Made by a program: the position numbers and the translations under genes. A stretch of DNA of 8,323 bases from an uncultured Bryobacterales bacterium (GTDB taxonomy: Bacteria; Acidobacteriota; Terriglobia; Bryobacterales; Bryobacteraceae): positions 1 through 8,323 of the forward strand of contig CALMAV010000066.1 in the NCBI GenBank assembly GCA_937859895.1. Direction: 5' to 3'. Under the pieces are notes generated by a model. That model searched no databases and was not told the origin of the DNA. It was given only the letters and a program-made list of their open reading frames with translations. The number at the start of each line of letters is the position of its first letter. The stretch's first letter is position 1. Shown in pieces: positions 5,755 through 8,323 of the stretch.

Positions 5755-6530
5755 TGAAGACTCCTTCCACCCTAGTGGCGGTTCCACAACACGGCACCAC
5801 TCCGCCCGGCACTGCCAATGAACAGCAGGCTTCCCAGTGGATAGAGCGTATGTTCGGGCAGATTGCGCGACGTTACGACCTGCTCAATCACTTATTGTCC
5901 TTCAATATCGACCGGGGCTGGCGGCGCTTTCTTATGAAGCGGCTCTCTCAGACGCTGAGCAATCCCCAAGCCCGTGTACTTGACCTGTGTTGCGGAACCG
6001 GAGACGTTCTGCTCGACTTCAAACGCACTGCAAGAGCGCAGATTGTCGGCGCCGATTTCTGCCATCCGATGCTGACCGCTGCTGCGCATAAGGCGAGACG
6101 ACGAGGTTTTCACGCATTGCTCTTAGAAGCTGACGCAATGCGGATGCCGCTCGCCGACAAAACTTTCGACGCTGTCGCCATCTCTTTCGGCTTCCGAAAT
6201 CTAGTCAACTACGGCGCCGGCTTGGCAGAACTGCACCGTGTTCTAAAGCCGGGTGGTCGCCTGGCGATCTTGGAGTTTTCCCACCCTAAAAATCCCCTTA
6301 TGCGACTGACGTACGGCATTTACTCCAAAATCCTGCTGCCTGTCATTGGAACTTTGATATCAGGCTCGCGCGATGCCTATACGTACCTACCGGACTCTAT
6401 TCGCCGCTTCCCTAAAGGGGAACAACTGCGCGGCATGATGGAGCGCGCTGGCTTCGAGAAGACAGAGGTACACCTGCTGACTGGAGGGGTGGCCGCGCTC
6501 CACATCGGCAGTCGTCGCGTGGATAGCTAA
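5754..6530 (+). CDS. menG: Demethylmenaquinone methyltransferase (MenG/UbiE)
   Basis: S-adenosylmethionine-dependent C-methyltransferase performing the last step of menaquinone synthesis (or the C-methylation of ubiquinone in UbiE organisms). The 258 residues fit the family. Signature parts are FGQIARRYDLLNHLLSF at 34-50, SAM motif I VLDLCCGTG at 75-83 with the acidic Asp101, DAVAISFGFRNLVNYG at 139-154, RVLKPGGRLAILEFSHP at 162-178, and the C-terminal YLPDSIRRFPKGEQL at 211-225 with LTGGVAALHIGSR. The ATG overlaps the aroB TAA (TAATG at 5752-5756) with no separate ribosome site, so translation is probably coupled to aroB. The N-terminal 25 residues are extra and low in complexity. The menaquinone assignment follows from the suspected lineage; the window itself does not prove which quinone is made. 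Confidence 0.95.
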   Translation: MKTPSTLVAVPQHGTTPPGTANEQQASQWIERMFGQIARRYDLLNHLLSFNIDRGWRRFLMKRLSQTLSNPQARVLDLCCGTGDVLLDFKRTARAQIVGADFCHPMLTAAAHKARRRGFHALLLEADAMRMPLADKTFDAVAISFGFRNLVNYGAGLAELHRVLKPGGRLAILEFSHPKNPLMRLTYGIYSKILLPVIGTLISGSRDAYTYLPDSIRRFPKGEQLRGMMERAGFEKTEVHLLTGGVAALHIGSRRVDS

Positions 6531-6531
6531 C

Positions 6532-6572
6532 GATCTTTATCGAAGAGCCCGATCGATTTCCTCTCGAAGATC
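6532..6572 (+). terminator. Candidate hairpin terminator after menG
   Basis: Starts two bases after the menG stop. GATCTT (6532-6537) pairs with AAGATC (6567-6572), and CGAAGAG (6541-6547) pairs imperfectly with CTCTCG (6561-6566), leaving a loop of about 13 bases and a 3-base bulge. No T run follows, so an intrinsic terminator is unproven. Its place between convergent menG and ttcA fits. The same bases also read as a protein-like C-terminus on the minus strand. Confidence 0.35.
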
Positions 6573-6617
6573 CAAGTTCCGCACCAGCCTCGGCAAATAG
6601 CGGTAGATAGGTGGACT

Positions 6618-6641
6618 GTTGCCAGCCGAACTTACGGCAAC
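6618..6641. repeat. Small inverted repeat over the ttcA stop codon
   Basis: GTTGCC at 6618-6623 pairs with GGCAAC at 6636-6641, with a 12-base loop that contains the ttcA TAA (6632-6634); an alternative nested pairing is GCCG with CGGC. No T run follows on either strand. It might help end ttcA transcription, but the stem is short. Confidence 0.3.
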
Positions 6642-7426
6642 TGGAGCGAAACTAGTTGAGTCCCGGCGCGTTCACTATCCTCTGTCCCACCCTCAGGCGC
6701 GAAATAGCGAGGGTCCAGCAGGCGCTTGGTTTCGATGTTACCCATGGCCCCAATCAAGCTTTCTTTCACTGAATGGCCCTCCCCTTCCATGGTGGACAGA
6801 AAACTACGGATAGTATTACGAACCGTGCCGGTCTTCTGCGAACAGCCGCAAGGAATTACTGGTGCGCCCATTGCTGCCGCGAAGGCAGATGTAAGGTCTT
6901 CGGTGACGTACACCAGCGGTCGAACTAAGCGGAACTCGCCGGCGCGCGACAGAGTAACTGGCGGCAGCGCGCTCGTGCGCCCGGTGAACATGGCGTTACG
7001 CAAAAAAGCTTCGCAGAAATCGTCGGCAGTGTGGCCGAGTGCGACGACATTCGCACCCAACTTCCGCGCAACGCTGTAGACCGCTCGACGCCGGAAGCGA
7101 CTGCACACATCGCAACCATGATCGGGTTGGTCCTCAATGAGATCGATCGAGGACTGATCCTGCACGTACGTCCAATCAACATTGCGGCTGCGGAGGTATT
7201 CGCCTACCGGCTGGATAGGACGCAGGAACTTCCCCTGCTCAATGGTGAAGGCACTTACCCGAAAGTTGATCGGCGCCCGCTTTTGTAGAAGGAGTAGCGC
7301 CTCCAGCAGCGTGAGTGAATCTTTGCCACCCGACACCCCAACAGCGACATGATCCCCATCCCGGATCATCTGAAATCGGCTGATCGCTTCCCCCACTTTC
7401 CGGAGAATGGTTCGTTCCAGATGCAT
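6632..7426 (-). CDS. ttcA: TtcA-family tRNA cytidine-32 2-sulfurtransferase
   Basis: PP-loop ATPase predicted to thiolate cytidine 32 of tRNA anticodon loops; TtcA enzymes carry a [4Fe-4S] cluster held by three cysteines. The 264 residues show VSGGKDSLTLL at 31-41 (PP-loop), GCDVCSRFRRRA at 104-115 (the CxxC pair, Cys105/Cys108), ALGHTADDFCEAFLRNAMFTGR at 129-150, and IPCGCSQKTG at 191-200, giving the third ligand as Cys193 or Cys195. The N-terminus resembles TtcA (AISRFQMIRDGDHVAVG) more than TilS, which lacks the CxxC. Start is ATG 7424-7426; AAAGG directly abuts it, too close for a standard ribosome site. It converges on menG and diverges from the oxidoreductase gene. A palindrome 18 bp upstream of the start may control it. 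The exact modified base is inferred from family. Confidence 0.88.
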   Translation of the reverse strand: MHLERTILRKVGEAISRFQMIRDGDHVAVGVSGGKDSLTLLEALLLLQKRAPINFRVSAFTIEQGKFLRPIQPVGEYLRSRNVDWTYVQDQSSIDLIEDQPDHGCDVCSRFRRRAVYSVARKLGANVVALGHTADDFCEAFLRNAMFTGRTSALPPVTLSRAGEFRLVRPLVYVTEDLTSAFAAAMGAPVIPCGCSQKTGTVRNTIRSFLSTMEGEGHSVKESLIGAMGNIETKRLLDPRYFAPEGGTEDSERAGTQLVSLQLP

Positions 7427-7444
7427 CCTTTAACCATACCGGAG

Positions 7445-7462
7445 GTAAGCGCTAGCGCTTAC
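7445..7462. promoter_or_regulatory. Perfect 18-bp palindrome, probable operator
   Basis: GTAAGCGCTAGCGCTTAC is its own reverse complement and contains AGCGCT twice in tandem. It is nested between TACCGG (7437-7442) and CCGGTA (7468-7473), a second inverted repeat, so dyad symmetry spans 7437-7473. It lies 18 bp before the ttcA ATG and about 140 bp before the divergent gene, a place suited to a dimeric or tetrameric repressor. The AAGCGCT half-site style recalls LacI/GalR-family operators. No regulator gene is in the window. It could also form a hairpin in the ttcA leader RNA. Confidence 0.6.
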
Positions 7463-7604
7463 GCAGCCCGGTACTCCGCTTTTCTCATAAATCTGCGAAA
7501 ATAGAGGTACGGTCGCCCGGAAATCTTCGGGAGCTGAATCTATCTACTGCTATTTGGGATCAAACACTTGGACCCAAGGGCAGTTGCCGCAAACCCGTAT
7601 CGCT

Positions 7605-8323
7605 GTGAATATACAAACTGATTCTTTGAACCACCCGATCCTTTCTCTCCCTTTTGGATTCTCCTTCGAAGAGCTGTATCAAACAGGTGGTCTCCAACGG
7701 CTGGACGAAGTTTTCATCCAGGAGTTAAGGGAGAGTGACGATGGTTTAAAAGACAAGCTGGAGTCTGCCCGCCGCGATCCTTCTTCGCTGGCCGACAAAC
7801 AACATTCCGAGTTGCTGATCGCGCTGGCGCCGTATGTCGAAGACTTCATAGGAAAGCTGTTTGGTATTGAGCGCGAACTCCATGATCTGCAGGCACGGCA
7901 TTCCGTGCTGGCGCCACTTTACTCGGTGAAGCGGCGGTTTGTGCAGCGTAAGGCTTTAATTGGCTACACCGAAGAGCGCGCGATTGAACTCGATGGCCTC
8001 GGCTTGCGCGCTCAACTGGAGATGCTGACTGAAGAGCCTTTCTCGGAATTGAGCTTCGCCAATCATGTGAATCGTTGGTTGGAGACAGAGGTCGAGCACG
8101 CGCACCATCTTCAGCTAGCGAGCCAATATGCGGCTTGGGCCACGTTGTCACCGGCCGGGAAGCGGAATCATGCGGACGGCATCCTGTTCAAGATGCCTCA
8201 TAAGCTGGACATGAACCACCTAGTGCACGCTGACACCGTACGCGAAGGAGACCTGGTACGGCTGGAAGTGAGTAGCGACCATTGGCGCTATCGGGAAGGC
8301 TTTCAGTTGACTGACCCGGGCAC
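7605..8323 (+). CDS. N-terminal part of a large FAD-dependent oxidoreductase-like protein
   Basis: Open frame from GTG at 7605 to the window end, 239 residues, 3' end missing. No ATG precedes the conserved start region; TTG at 7584 with AAGGG just upstream is an alternative, and the frame is open back to a stop at 7488-7490. The sequence resembles, from memory, the cysteine-free N-terminal domain of very large proteins annotated as pyridine-nucleotide/FAD-dependent oxidoreductases with iron-sulfur motifs: PFGFSFEELY near residues 16-25, ELLIALAPYVEDFIGKLFGI, LAPLYSVKRRFVQR, AAWATLSPAGKRNHADGILF, and YREGFQLTDPG at the edge. In those proteins a CxxC-type cysteine cluster is expected shortly after LTDPGT, outside the window. 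No signal peptide or membrane helix is seen. The coding frame is well supported by its amino-acid character; the family call is moderate and the substrate unknown. Confidence 0.65.
   Translation, partial: MNIQTDSLNHPILSLPFGFSFEELYQTGGLQRLDEVFIQELRESDDGLKDKLESARRDPSSLADKQHSELLIALAPYVEDFIGKLFGIERELHDLQARHSVLAPLYSVKRRFVQRKALIGYTEERAIELDGLGLRAQLEMLTEEPFSELSFANHVNRWLETEVEHAHHLQLASQYAAWATLSPAGKRNHADGILFKMPHKLDMNHLVHADTVREGDLVRLEVSSDHWRYREGFQLTDPG

Noticed and set aside
7516..7531. CCCGGA...TTCGGG hairpin in the divergent region
   Set aside because: A six-pair stem including one G-T pair is too small to separate from chance and has no T run.
7474..7604. Promoter for the divergent oxidoreductase gene
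   Set aside because: The AT-richer stretch around 7480-7505 has no convincing -35/-10 pair at normal spacing, so none is annotated.
1..8323. tRNA, rRNA, riboswitch, CRISPR or phage genes
   Set aside because: No cloverleaf, rRNA segment, spaced short repeats or phage-type protein was recognised on either strand by reading.

Overview
The window looks like a chromosomal segment of a free-living, menaquinone-using heterotroph with moderately high GC. The style of the AroB, MenG and NadB proteins and the mix of neighbours suggest Acidobacteriota (Terriglobia-like). That assignment is an inference from remembered family features, not a database result. No phage, plasmid, CRISPR or RNA gene was recognised.

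Layout: positions 1-4660 are a leftward block. In transcription order it holds nadB (L-aspartate oxidase, first step of NAD synthesis), an overlapping gene for a sodium/calcium-exchanger-like membrane protein, a scrambled junction of about 0.5 kb, and cstA (peptide/pyruvate uptake family), which runs off the left edge. From 4681 a rightward pair, aroB (3-dehydroquinate synthase) and menG/ubiE (demethylmenaquinone methyltransferase), overlaps by one base (TAATG). A leftward ttcA-family tRNA thiolation gene converges on menG. The right end carries the start of a divergent, large FAD-dependent oxidoreductase-like gene, cut by the window edge.

Functional links: AroB feeds chorismate, which is a precursor of menaquinone as well as of aromatic amino acids, and MenG performs the last menaquinone step, so this pair is coherent. 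NadB makes iminoaspartate for NAD; AroB uses NAD as a catalytic cofactor and NadB's flavin must be reoxidised by an acceptor. The exchanger and CstA are transport functions with no obvious link to nadB.

The unusual parts are regulatory or structural. (1) The exchanger/cstA junction is present twice as a 212-bp direct repeat about 98% identical. Between the copies sits a 207-bp foldback element with perfect 23-bp terminal inverted repeats, leaving a truncated cstA 5' copy and an orphan exchanger 3' tail. (2) nadB and aroB are head to head with only 20 bp between start codons, and stops in both frames exclude longer starts. (3) The best Shine-Dalgarno sequence near aroB serves a 26-codon overlapping ORF, not aroB. 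(4) A perfect 18-bp palindrome, nested in a second inverted repeat, lies just upstream of ttcA in the divergent ttcA/oxidoreductase region.
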